From contig CAMLIA010000182.1 in the NCBI GenBank assembly GCA_946479905.1, forward strand, positions 1 to 8,421: a stretch of DNA of 8,421 nt. The letters run 5' to 3'. Position numbers and translations under genes: made by a program. Shown here one piece after another: positions 1 to 6,800 of this stretch. The DNA is from an uncultured Frankiales bacterium. GTDB lineage: Bacteria > Actinomycetota > Actinomycetes > Mycobacteriales > SCTD01. Positions within the stretch are counted from its first letter, which is position 1. The number at the start of each line of letters is the position of its first letter. The notes beneath the pieces are model-generated. The model was not told where the DNA came from. It worked only from the letters and a program-made list of their open reading frames with translations, and did not search any database.

Positions 1-846
1 ATCTGGGGCTTCGAGACCAACTTCGGCGGCCTCGCCGAGCTGGCCCTGGTCAAGGCCAACCAGCTCATGCCGAAGCCCGCGCACCTCACGTGGGAGGAGG
101 CGGCCTGCCCCGGCCTCGTCAACTCCACCGCCTACCGCCAGCTGGTGAGCAAGAACTGCGGCCAGATGAAGCAGGGCGACAACGTGCTCATCTGGGGCGC
201 GTCCGGCGGCCTCGGCTCCTACGCCACGCAGTACGTCCTCAACGGCGGCGGCACTCCCGTCTGCGTCGTGTCCTCCCCCGAGAAGGCCGACATCGTCCGC
301 TCCATGGGCGCCGAGCTGGTCATCGACCGCAGCGCCGAGGGCTACAAGTTCTGGAAGGACGAGAACACCCAGGACCCCAAGGAGTGGCAGCGCTTCGGCA
401 AGCGCATCCGCGAGCTCACCGGCGGCGAGGACATCGACATCGTCTTCGAGCACCCGGGCCGCGAGACCTTCGGCGCCTCGATCTACGTCACCCGACGCGG
501 CGGTCTCATCACGACCTGCGCCTCGACGTCGGGCTACATGCACCAGTACGACAACCGCTACCTCTGGATGAACCTCAAGCGGATCGTGTCGAGCCACTTC
601 GCCAACTACCGCGAGTCGTGGGAGGCCAACCGCCTCATCGCCAAGGGCAAGATCCACCCGACGCTGTCGAAGACCTACCGCCTCGAGGACACCGGCCAGG
701 CGGCGTACGACGTCCACAAGAACGCCCACCAGGGCAAGGTCGGCGTGCTGTGCCTCGCCCCGGAGGAGGGCCTGGGCGTCGCGCCCGAGGCGCAGGAGTT
801 CCGGGCAAAGCACCTCGAGGCGATCAACCGGTTCCGGGACGTGTGA
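1..846 (+). CDS. ccr: Crotonyl-CoA carboxylase/reductase, C-terminal part (5' end outside window)
   Basis: Ccr performs NADPH-dependent reductive carboxylation of crotonyl-CoA to ethylmalonyl-CoA, the key cytoplasmic step of the ethylmalonyl-CoA pathway, which also supplies extender units for polyketides. The frame is open from base 1 and gives 281 residues of a family that is usually about 450 long. It belongs to the zinc-free medium-chain dehydrogenase/reductase superfamily. A Rossmann NADPH-binding turn, GASGGLGSYATQ, lies at about visible residues 66-77. The opening stretch IWGFETNFGG, the segment EHPGRETFGAS and SHFANYRE are highly characteristic of Ccr. The Phe-Glu pair at visible residues 4-5 and the His at 199 are 195 apart, as are the CO2-binding Phe170 and His365 of Kitasatospora setae Ccr (numbering recalled), so the carboxylating site appears intact and a plain enoyl reductase is unlikely. 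The TGA stop is at 844-846. I see no clear terminator before the next gene, 69 bp downstream. Confidence 0.95.
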   Translation: MWGFETNFGGLAELALVKANQLMPKPAHLTWEEAACPGLVNSTAYRQLVSKNCGQMKQGDNVLIWGASGGLGSYATQYVLNGGGTPVCVVSSPEKADIVRSMGAELVIDRSAEGYKFWKDENTQDPKEWQRFGKRIRELTGGEDIDIVFEHPGRETFGASIYVTRRGGLITTCASTSGYMHQYDNRYLWMNLKRIVSSHFANYRESWEANRLIAKGKIHPTLSKTYRLEDTGQAAYDVHKNAHQGKVGVLCLAPEEGLGVAPEAQEFRAKHLEAINRFRDV

Positions 847-915
847 CGTCAATCAGGCAAAGCGTCTGAGCGCGCCCAGGGGTGAGCCGGGCCATTTCCT
901 GGTATCACGGAGAGC

Positions 916-1692
916 ATGAGCGACGAGCCCCTTCTCCCGCTGTCGGACGTGGAGGACGCGGGAGGCTTCGACACGGTCCTGCGCGGCTACGACAAGCGGC
1001 AGGTCGAGGACTACGTCGAGCGCGTCGAGATCGCGCTCGGTGACGCCGACCGGCAGCACGCCGAGGACGGGCAGCGGCTGGCCGCCCTCGAGCACGAGCT
1101 CACCCAGCTGCGCGAGCGGCTCGCCGACGCGGAGGCGCGGGCGGCCGGCCTGCCCGAGCCGTCGTCGCGCGTCACCGCGCGGGCGGCGGAGATCCTCCGG
1201 CTCGCCGAGGAGGAGGCGGACCAGATCGTCGAGCAGGCCAGGTCGCGGGCGGAGCACGCCGTGGCCGACCGCACCACGGAGCTCGACCGCCGGGCGCAGG
1301 AGCTGGCGGCCACCCAGGCCGAGGCGGAGAGTGCCCGGCTCGAGGCGCAGCGCGACGCGGAGGCGGTGCGGAGCAAGGCGAACGAGGAGGCCAGGAGCCT
1401 CGTCGAGGGTGCGCGGTCGGACGCTGCCAAGGAGCTCGCCGCCGCGCGGGCGGAGGCGGACGCCCTGGTCGCCGAGGCGCAGGAGGAGGCCGACCGCAAG
1501 CGGAAGACGGCCGACGAGGACGTCGCGATCGTCCACGAGGAGGGGCGTCGGCACGCTCAGCAGGTCGTCGACGAGGCACACCGCCAGGTCGACGAGCTGG
1601 CGCACCAGCGCGACGCCATCGCCGCTCAGCTGCAGCAGCTGCGCGAGACGCTCGCCGCGGCCATGCAGCCGCTCACCCCTCCCACTCAGTAG
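916..1692 (+). CDS. DivIVA-domain coiled-coil protein (FilP/Scy-like cytoskeletal family)
   Basis: This is a 258-residue cytoplasmic protein. Near the N-terminus, residues 17-35 carry the DivIVA signature: F18, then RGYD at 23-26, then QVEDYV. DivIVA proteins use this segment to dimerise and recognise curved membrane at poles and septa. From about residue 38 to 247 the protein is almost entirely Ala/Glu/Arg-rich heptads without helix breakers, apart from a short Pro-containing hinge near residues 78-83, so a long parallel coiled coil is predicted. This design resembles FilP, Scy and Wag31-type polar-growth scaffolds of Actinobacteria, but it is shorter than Scy and I cannot assign an exact orthologue. 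The start is ATG with GGAGAG at 909-914; the 3-nt gap from GGAG is unusually tight. A TATCAC sequence at 903-908 could be a -10 element. The last 20 bp overlap the convergent hydrolase gene. Confidence 0.85.
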   Translation: MSDEPLLPLSDVEDAGGFDTVLRGYDKRQVEDYVERVEIALGDADRQHAEDGQRLAALEHELTQLRERLADAEARAAGLPEPSSRVTARAAEILRLAEEEADQIVEQARSRAEHAVADRTTELDRRAQELAATQAEAESARLEAQRDAEAVRSKANEEARSLVEGARSDAAKELAAARAEADALVAEAQEEADRKRKTADEDVAIVHEEGRRHAQQVVDEAHRQVDELAHQRDAIAAQLQQLRETLAAAMQPLTPPTQ

Positions 1693-2380
1693 CCAGCGGG
1701 TAGGCGTCCGGCTGCACGTGCCGGACGATCTCGTTCAGCACCTCGTCGGCCATCCCGACCCAGAGGTGCTTGCCGTCGGCCACCGGCACCACCTCGGCCT
1801 GGGGCACGACGGCGAAGCGCCGGCTCGCCTCGGCCGGCCGCAGGTAGTCGTCGTGCTCGGGGACGACGGCGACGAGCCGCTTCCCCGACCGCGCCCAGGC
1901 CTCCAGGTGCTCGGGCCGGCTGAAGCGCAGCGGCGGGCTGAGCAGCACCGCGCCGACCACGCCCGGGTCGGCGCCGTACATCAGCGCGAGGTCGGTGCCG
2001 AAGCTCCAGCCGACCAGCCAGATGCTCGGCAGGTCCAGGGCCTCGACCAGGTCGAGGGCGGCCGCCACGTCGTACTGCTCGCCGCGTGCGTCGTCGAACC
2101 GCCCCTGGCTGGTGCCTTGCTCGCTCGTCGTCCCCCGGGTGTTGAAGCGCAGGACCGCGACGTCCGCGAGCGCGGGCAGCCGGTTGGCCATCTTCTTCAG
2201 GACGTGGCTGTCCATCATGCCGCCGTGCGTGGGCAGCGGGTGCAGGCAGATGACCGTCGCGCGGGGCGCCCGCCCCTCCGGCAGCGCCAGCTCCCCCACC
2301 AGCGCCAGCCCGTCGGCGGTCTCGAGCGTCACCGGACGGCGGTCCGCGGGGAGCACGGTGTTGGCGCGGATCTCCGTCAC
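1673..2380 (-). CDS. Alpha/beta hydrolase (COG2945-like)
   Basis: This is a 235-residue, probably cytoplasmic serine hydrolase; no signal peptide is visible. The nucleophile elbow GWSFG places the catalytic Ser at 126. EHDDYL gives the acid at Asp177 or Asp178, and DGKHLW gives the base His205, so the triad is complete and in the usual order. The N-terminal segment CLHPLPTHGGMMDSHV (45-60) and the oxyanion-side LRFNTRGT (77-84) resemble small COG2945 hydrolases, whose substrates are mostly unknown. Length fits that family. The GTG start at 2380 lies 6 nt after the TGA of the SNF2 gene, and no good Shine-Dalgarno sequence is visible between them, so expression probably depends on translational coupling to the helicase. 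The 3' end runs 20 bp into the convergent DivIVA-domain gene. Esterase, thioesterase or dienelactone-type activity cannot be told apart from sequence alone. Confidence 0.88.
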   Translation of the reverse strand: MTEIRANTVLPADRRPVTLETADGLALVGELALPEGRAPRATVICLHPLPTHGGMMDSHVLKKMANRLPALADVAVLRFNTRGTTSEQGTSQGRFDDARGEQYDVAAALDLVEALDLPSIWLVGWSFGTDLALMYGADPGVVGAVLLSPPLRFSRPEHLEAWARSGKRLVAVVPEHDDYLRPAEASRRFAVVPQAEVVPVADGKHLWVGMADEVLNEIVRHVQPDAYPLATEWEG

Positions 2381-2386
2381 GCGAGG

Positions 2387-4522
2387 TCAGAGGGGCTGGG
2401 TCAGGGCATCGGTGAGCAGCGAGACGAGGGCCTCGAGCTGGATGTCGGCCGAGGAGCCGACCTCCTCGTCGGAGCCGTCGAGGGCGCGCGCCGCCAGGCC
2501 GGCCTTGTCGTCGATGAGCTCGGCGATGCGGGCGTCGATGGTCTGCGCGGCGATGATGCGCCAGGCGGTGACGGGCTGGTCCTGCCCGATGCGGTGCACG
2601 CGGTCGATCGCCTGGGTCTGCTCGGCGTCGGTCCACGACAGCTCGGCGAGCACGACGTTGGAGGCGACCTGCAGGTTGATGCCGACGCCCGCGGCCATCA
2701 GCGAGCAGACCACGATGGCGACGTCCGGGTCGTTGGTGAAGCCGTCGATCGCCTGCTGGCGGTTGCGCGGCGTCTGGTCGCCGCGGATCGAGACGTAGCC
2801 GATGCCGCGCTGGGCGAACGTCTTCTCGGCGGCATCCATCACGTCGACGTGCTTGGCGAAGAACACGACCTTGCCGACGTTGCGCGACAGCTGGGCGGCG
2901 TAGTCGGCGGCCAGGCCGGCCTTGGCCTGGCCGATCCGCCGCATCATCGTGAAGACGTTCTCCTCGCCGCTGCTCTCGTCCTTGGCATCGCGGCGCTCCC
3001 AGGTGGCCACCTGGCGGACCAGGGCGTGGTCGATGCCGACGACGGCGGAGGCGTCGCCCCGCGCGGCCAGCGCGCTCTCGTACCTCTTGACCAGACGTCG
3101 CGCGAGGACGCGCTCGGCGTCGCGGATCGAGCGGCCGAGAGCGCCCTCGAGCTCCACCGGCAGGTCGGCGATCCGTCGTGCCGGGATGTCGGCGGCGACG
3201 TCCACCTTGCGGCGCCGGACGATGCCCATGTCGATGACCGCCTGCCGGGCGGCGGGGTAGAAGTCCGGGTCGACCGGCGTCATCCCGGTCTCCTCCAGCT
3301 TCTCCATCAGCTCGGCGCGAGGCTCCTTCTCGCCGATCCAGCCGAGGAACTCCCAGATCGCCAGGAAGTCCTCGATGTCGTTGATCAGCGGCGTGCCGGT
3401 CAGGGCCATGAGCAGCGGGCGCACCGTGCGCTTGCGGATCCGCTCGGACAGCTCGAGCACGTGCCGGGAGCGCTGGCTGGACTTGTTCTTGATGAAGTGC
3501 GCCTCGTCGACCACCATGCCGCGGAAGCCCAGATCACCCAGCCAGCCGACGTGCCGGTCGAGCACCTCGTAGTTGACGACGACGATGTCGGAGAACGCGT
3601 CGATGGTGTCGCCGTCGCCGTGGACCACCGTCGCCGCGTGCCTCGGCGTCCAGAGGCCGGCCTCGCGCGCCCAGTTGGTCTTGACGACGTTCGGGACGAC
3701 GCACAGCAGCGGGAACGCCTTGGCAGCCTCGGCCGCCAGCAGCGCCTGGGCGGTCTTGCCGAGACCCGGCTCGTCGGCGAGCAGGAAGGTGCGGTGCCCG
3801 GCGGCGGCGGCCGCGACGACCTGCGCCTGGTGCGGCATCAGCTGCCGGCCACCCGGCAGCAGCAGCGACGTCGGCGCGGGCAGCGCCATGCACGACGTGG
3901 CGCCGCCCGAGGCGTTCTCGAAGGCCCGCAGCAGCGGGCCGAGCAGCTCCCAGGTGGCGAGCATCCGGGGGCGCGCCTTGGCCGGCGCAGGCGCGGAGAA
4001 GTCCGGCTCGAGGAACGGGTTGGCCAGCTGCCGGGAGACGACCGACTGCGGCACGACCCGGCGCTCGGGACGTCCGCTCGTCGCCGTCGGCTCCGGGAAG
4101 ACCGGCTCGGGGGCGGGCTCCATCCCCGCGGCCTGCCGCATCTCGCGCATGATCGTCTTGGCACCGTCGACCAGCGGGGCGTCCTCGGCGAGCAGCATCA
4201 GCAGCGACCCGTCGCGGGCCGCGGTGCGCGCGAGAACGGTGGCGATCCCGTCGATCCGCTTGAGCGCGGCGTTGCGCTGCGCCTCGCTGATCGCCTCCTT
4301 CTTGACCCGCTCGCGCTCCTCGCGCACCAGCAGGGCCACCACCTGGAACGTCGCCAGCGTCGACGGACGGACCCGGCTGCGCTGCACGGCCAGCTCCACG
4401 TCACGGACGGCCTTGGCGAGGACGGGGATGACGCCCTTCTCCTCCGGCCCGCGGGACGGACGCGAGGTGCGCGTGGCTGCAGAGCGGTTGCCGCCCGTCG
4501 GGCGTCCCCCTCGTGTAGCCAC
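2387..4522 (-). CDS. SNF2-family DEAD/DEAH-box helicase/ATPase
   Basis: This is a 711-residue SF2 ATPase of the Snf2 type that would translocate on duplex DNA and remodel protein-DNA or branched structures. Motifs in order: a Q-like LMPHQAQ (228-234), Walker A DEPGLGKT (250-257; Pro replaces the common Met), CVVPNVVKTNW (274-284), Walker B DEAH (339-342), LTGTPL (374-379), KVVFFAKH (551-558), the motif V region ending AAGVGINLQVA (610-620), and motif VI QAIDRVHRIGQ (637-647) with the arginine finger. All key ATPase residues are present. The first ~225 residues, starting with a basic, disordered-looking tail, match no domain I recognise; they may give substrate specificity. I chose the GTG at 4522 because AGAGGAGA lies 6 nt upstream; the ATG at 4597 would add 25 residues of low-complexity sequence. 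The overall core resembles the single-chain SMARCAL1/HARP-like group, but that placement is tentative. It is first in an operon with the hydrolase. Confidence 0.93.
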   Translation of the reverse strand: MATRGGRPTGGNRSAATRTSRPSRGPEEKGVIPVLAKAVRDVELAVQRSRVRPSTLATFQVVALLVREERERVKKEAISEAQRNAALKRIDGIATVLARTAARDGSLLMLLAEDAPLVDGAKTIMREMRQAAGMEPAPEPVFPEPTATSGRPERRVVPQSVVSRQLANPFLEPDFSAPAPAKARPRMLATWELLGPLLRAFENASGGATSCMALPAPTSLLLPGGRQLMPHQAQVVAAAAAGHRTFLLADEPGLGKTAQALLAAEAAKAFPLLCVVPNVVKTNWAREAGLWTPRHAATVVHGDGDTIDAFSDIVVVNYEVLDRHVGWLGDLGFRGMVVDEAHFIKNKSSQRSRHVLELSERIRKRTVRPLLMALTGTPLINDIEDFLAIWEFLGWIGEKEPRAELMEKLEETGMTPVDPDFYPAARQAVIDMGIVRRRKVDVAADIPARRIADLPVELEGALGRSIRDAERVLARRLVKRYESALAARGDASAVVGIDHALVRQVATWERRDAKDESSGEENVFTMMRRIGQAKAGLAADYAAQLSRNVGKVVFFAKHVDVMDAAEKTFAQRGIGYVSIRGDQTPRNRQQAIDGFTNDPDVAIVVCSLMAAGVGINLQVASNVVLAELSWTDAEQTQAIDRVHRIGQDQPVTAWRIIAAQTIDARIAELIDDKAGLAARALDGSDEEVGSSADIQLEALVSLLTDALTQPL

Positions 4523-4527
4523 GTACG

Positions 4528-4535
4528 TCTCCTCT
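4528..4535 (-). promoter_or_regulatory. Shine-Dalgarno deciding the SNF2 helicase start
   Basis: On the minus strand AGAGGAGA is followed by six bases and then GTG at 4522. This match to the 16S anti-Shine-Dalgarno is much better than anything before the upstream in-frame ATG at 4597, so the 711-residue product is preferred. Confidence 0.75.
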
Positions 4536-4579
4536 GTGGACGAACGACTGCACCTGCACGACGAGCCGACGCCGCGCGA

Positions 4580-4612
4580 CGTCGAACCGGCCGTCACGGA
4601 ATCGGTTCGACG
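4580..4612. promoter_or_regulatory. 10-bp perfect dyad upstream of SNF2 gene (candidate operator or hairpin)
   Basis: The arms CGTCGAACCG (4580-4589) and CGGTTCGACG (4603-4612) are exact inverted repeats separated by 13 bp. The spacer contains a smaller dyad, CCGTCACGG (4591-4599). The element lies 58-90 bp upstream of the helicase GTG, where an operator would be expected. It could also form a 10-bp RNA stem in the leader. The CGAAC/GTTCG cores recall actinobacterial SOS boxes, but the spacing is far too wide for LexA. What binds here, if anything, is unknown. Confidence 0.5.
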
Positions 4613-4630
4613 GTCACCGGCCCCATCGAG

Positions 4631-4693
4631 AGTCGCGAATCCGCGGGATCTCGCGCGACTGATGGTCCGGCGACATCACATGCCGGCATCAGT
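4631..4693 (-). terminator. Tandem hairpins after the dehydrogenase/zinc-ribbon operon (candidate terminator)
   Basis: Two adjacent dyads lie 29-91 nt past the stop of the zinc-ribbon gene. The first pairs AGTCGCG (4631-4637) with CGCGACT (4654-4660) and has an inner ATCC/GGAT stem at 4639-4642 and 4646-4649. The second pairs ACTGATG (4658-4664) with CATCAGT (4687-4693), then CCGGC (4667-4671) with GCCGG (4682-4686), giving 12 pairs with a two-base bulge and a 10-base loop. A competing pairing, 4661-4670 with 4695-4704, is also possible. No T-tract follows, as is common for actinobacterial terminators, so termination is inferred from structure and position only. Confidence 0.45.
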
Positions 4694-4721
4694 ACCGGGC
4701 CATCGTAGCGCTCGGGTGCCG

Positions 4722-4997
4722 TCACCACCGGAGGCGGCGCCGGGCGCGCGCCGCCCAGCACGGCGTGTGCCAGTGCCGGCGCGCGTCCTCGTGGCCCTGC
4801 GGCCAGGCGACGACGTGCGGCACCCGGGCGAACTCGTGGTCGCAACCGGGGCAGCGGTAGACCGTGTCACTCACCCCGACGTTGCGCACGACGAACCCGT
4901 CCTCGACCCGGTCGACGCCGGCCGGACGTCGTACCGGCTCGTCGCCCCGGCGCAGCGCGGCGAGGGCCTCCGCCGATCGCTGCGCGCGCCGGGACAC
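4722..4997 (-). CDS. Small zinc-ribbon-like actinobacterial protein of unknown function
   Basis: This is a 91-residue protein that resembles a conserved actinobacterial family often labelled 'ATP/GTP-binding protein'; I see no nucleotide-binding motif, so that label seems unhelpful. The N-terminal half is basic and probably flexible. Residues 46-81 hold the conserved core: YRCPGCDHEF with Cys49 and Cys52, then PHVVAWP at 60-66, then RRHWHTPCW with His75, His77 and Cys80. A Cys2-His-Cys zinc site is the simplest reading. The GTG start at 4997 lies 3 nt beyond the TAG stop of the 3-hydroxybutyryl-CoA dehydrogenase gene, with only a weak AAGAAG upstream, so translation is probably coupled. This coupling, together with the family-like motif, argues that it is a real gene and not a high-GC shadow. 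A role in nucleic-acid or protein binding is a guess. Confidence 0.8.
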   Translation of the reverse strand: MSRRAQRSAEALAALRRGDEPVRRPAGVDRVEDGFVVRNVGVSDTVYRCPGCDHEFARVPHVVAWPQGHEDARRHWHTPCWAARARRRLRW

Positions 4998-5000
4998 GGA

Positions 5001-6773
5001 CTACTTCTTGGCGTAGTCGCGGAACCCGCGGCCGGTCTTGCGACCGAGGTAGCCGGCCTTCACGAGGTGCTCGAGCATCGGCGCCGGTGAGTCACCCGGC
5101 TCGCGGAACTCGTTGTAGAGCGTCTCCTGGATGGCCAGCGTCACGTCCAGCCCGACCACGTCCATCAGCGCGAACGGTCCCATCGGGTGCCCGCAGCCGG
5201 CGGTCATCGCGAAGTCGATGTCGTCGATGTCGGCGTAGTGCGCCTCGAGCATCTTGACCGCGTCGTTGAGGTAGGGGAACAGCAGCGCGTTGACGATGAA
5301 GCCGGCCCGGTCGCCGCACAGCACGGCGTGCTTCTTGGTCTGCTTGCACACGTCGAGCACGGTCGCGATGACGTCCTCGGACGTGGTGACCGTCGGGACG
5401 ACCTCGACGAGCTTCATCACGGTCGCCGGGTTGAACCAGTGCATCCCGATGACGTCCTGCGGCCGGGAGGTCGCGGTGGCGCACTCGATGACGGGCAGGC
5501 TCGAGGTCGTGGTGGCGAGGATCGCGCCCGGCTTCACGATGTCGTCGAGGGCGCTGAAGATGGCCTTCTTGATGGACAGCTCCTCGGCGACGGCCTCGAT
5601 GATGAGGTCGCAGTCCCGCAGGTCCTCGAGGTCCGTGGTGCCGCGGATCTTGGCCAGCGTTGACGCCTTCGCCTCCTCGGTGAGCTTGCCCTTCTGCAGC
5701 GCCTTGTCGAGCGATCCCTCGATCTTCTTGCCGACGGCCGCGACCTTGTCCTCGCCCCGGGCGCGGTAGACGACGTCGTACCCGCTCTTGGCGCAGACCT
5801 CGATGATGCCGGTGGCCATCGTGCCGGTGCCGATGACCCCGATCTTCGTGACCGTCCGCGGGGCGACGTCGCTCGCCGTCGCGGGGGTGTCGGCGTCAGC
5901 GACGATCTCCGAGGAGTCCGGGGCCGCGTAGGTGTAGAGCCCGCGCCCGCTCTTGCGTCCCAGCAGGCCGGCCGTGACGTACTGCTTCAGGAGCGGGGCG
6001 GGGGCGTGCCGGTGGTCCCGTGACTGGGAGTACATCGTCTCGAGGATGTGGTACGCCGAGTCGAGGCCGATCAGGTCGAGCAGCGCCAGCGGTCCCATCG
6101 GGTGGCCGCACCCGAAGCGCATGGCCGCGTCGATGTCCTCGCGGCTGGCGTACTTGCTCTCGTACATCTTCACGGCGTTGTTGAGGTAGCCGAAGAGCAG
6201 CGCGTTGCAGATGAAGCCGGCCCGGTCGCCCGCGGTCGCCTTCTGCTTGCCGACCTGGCCCACCAGCTCCTCGACGGCACTGACGACTCCGGGGTCGGTG
6301 ACGACCGTCTTCACGACCTCGACCAGGCCCATCACGGGGGCCGGGTTGAACCAGTGCAGGCCGACGACCTGGCTCGGCCGTCCGGTGGACGTCGCGAGCT
6401 CCGTGACGGACAGCGCGCTCGTGTTCGTGGCGATGACGGCCTCGGGGGCGAGCAGCCCGTCGAGGGTGGCGAAGAGCTCCTTCTTCAGCTCCATCCGCTC
6501 GGGGATCGCCTCGATGACGAGCTCGCAGTCCTTGACGGCCGTGAGGTCGGTGCCGAAGTCGATCCGCGCGACGAGCTGCTTCTGCTCGTCCTCCGTCAGC
6601 TTGCCGCGCGCGACGGCCTTGCCCGTCGAGTGCTCGATGTGGTCCTTGCCCCGCGCGAGGCCGGCGTCGTCGATCTCGACGCCCACCACCTCGACGCCGG
6701 AGCGCGCCAGCACCTCCGCGATGCCGGCCCCCATCGTCCCCAGTCCGACCACACCGATCTTGCTGAACGCCAC
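5001..6773 (-). CDS. Tandem-fused 3-hydroxybutyryl-CoA (3-hydroxyacyl-CoA) dehydrogenase
   Basis: This 590-residue cytoplasmic enzyme consists of two complete ~285-residue dehydrogenase modules joined by an Ala/Asp/Pro linker at about 283-306. Single-module enzymes interconvert acetoacetyl-CoA and 3-hydroxybutyryl-CoA. Module 1 has NAD-binding GLGTMGAG (10-17), acidic Glu33 at the end of beta-2, NTSAL, catalytic HWFNP (His140) and LVEVV (Glu152), and CGHPMGP. Module 2 repeats the order: GTGTMATG (315-322), TTSSL, His445 and Glu457, CGHPMGP. Module 2 differs at the cofactor site: the third Gly is Ala320, and the acidic residue is replaced in the stretch YRARG with Arg337 and Arg339, which suggests NADP preference. 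Both His-Glu dyads are intact. GTG at 6773 was chosen because CAGGAG lies 5 nt upstream; ATG at 6800 would add nine residues and sit before that site. It is first in an operon with the zinc-ribbon gene and is functionally adjacent to Ccr. Confidence 0.93.
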   Translation of the reverse strand: MAFSKIGVVGLGTMGAGIAEVLARSGVEVVGVEIDDAGLARGKDHIEHSTGKAVARGKLTEDEQKQLVARIDFGTDLTAVKDCELVIEAIPERMELKKELFATLDGLLAPEAVIATNTSALSVTELATSTGRPSQVVGLHWFNPAPVMGLVEVVKTVVTDPGVVSAVEELVGQVGKQKATAGDRAGFICNALLFGYLNNAVKMYESKYASREDIDAAMRFGCGHPMGPLALLDLIGLDSAYHILETMYSQSRDHRHAPAPLLKQYVTAGLLGRKSGRGLYTYAAPDSSEIVADADTPATASDVAPRTVTKIGVIGTGTMATGIIEVCAKSGYDVVYRARGEDKVAAVGKKIEGSLDKALQKGKLTEEAKASTLAKIRGTTDLEDLRDCDLIIEAVAEELSIKKAIFSALDDIVKPGAILATTTSSLPVIECATATSRPQDVIGMHWFNPATVMKLVEVVPTVTTSEDVIATVLDVCKQTKKHAVLCGDRAGFIVNALLFPYLNDAVKMLEAHYADIDDIDFAMTAGCGHPMGPFALMDVVGLDVTLAIQETLYNEFREPGDSPAPMLEHLVKAGYLGRKTGRGFRDYAKK

Positions 6774-6778
6774 GACCA

Positions 6779-6783
6779 CTCCT
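6779..6783 (-). promoter_or_regulatory. Shine-Dalgarno deciding the dehydrogenase start
   Basis: AGGAG on the minus strand is followed by five bases and GTG at 6773. It lies inside the longer open frame that begins at 6800, so initiation at 6773 is favoured. The product then begins AFSKIGVVG after the initiator, which is the usual distance from start to the Rossmann glycines. Confidence 0.75.
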
Positions 6784-6800
6784 GACAGTTGGATGCCCAC

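Noticed and set aside
853..1605. A 250-codon minus-strand frame opposite the DivIVA-domain gene
   Set aside because: Leu/Arg/Val-rich with no motif. The plus-strand frame has the DivIVA signature and a coherent coiled coil.
916..1692. Exact orthology to Wag31/DivIVA or to Scy
   Set aside because: The N-terminal signature is shared, but the length and the uninterrupted coiled coil fit neither exactly, so no gene symbol is given.
4523..4597. 25-residue N-terminal extension of the SNF2 protein from ATG 4597
   Set aside because: Ser/Cys/Arg low-complexity sequence that includes the Shine-Dalgarno sequence of the GTG at 4522 and part of the upstream dyad.
4583..4609. LexA/SOS box suggested by CGAAC and GTTCG
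   Set aside because: The actinobacterial box needs about four bases between the half-sites; here 17 bases separate them.
1040..4708. A 1222-codon open frame on the plus strand
   Set aside because: It lies mostly antisense to the hydrolase and SNF2 genes and shifted against the DivIVA-domain gene. Composition is Arg/Ser/Pro-rich then Asp/His/Val/Gly-rich with no domain, the usual artefact of strong GC3 bias.
5187..5663. Plus-strand frames opposite the dehydrogenase (also 6048-6785)
   Set aside because: Their similarity to each other only reflects the duplicated dehydrogenase modules on the other strand; there is no ribosome site and no recognisable domain.
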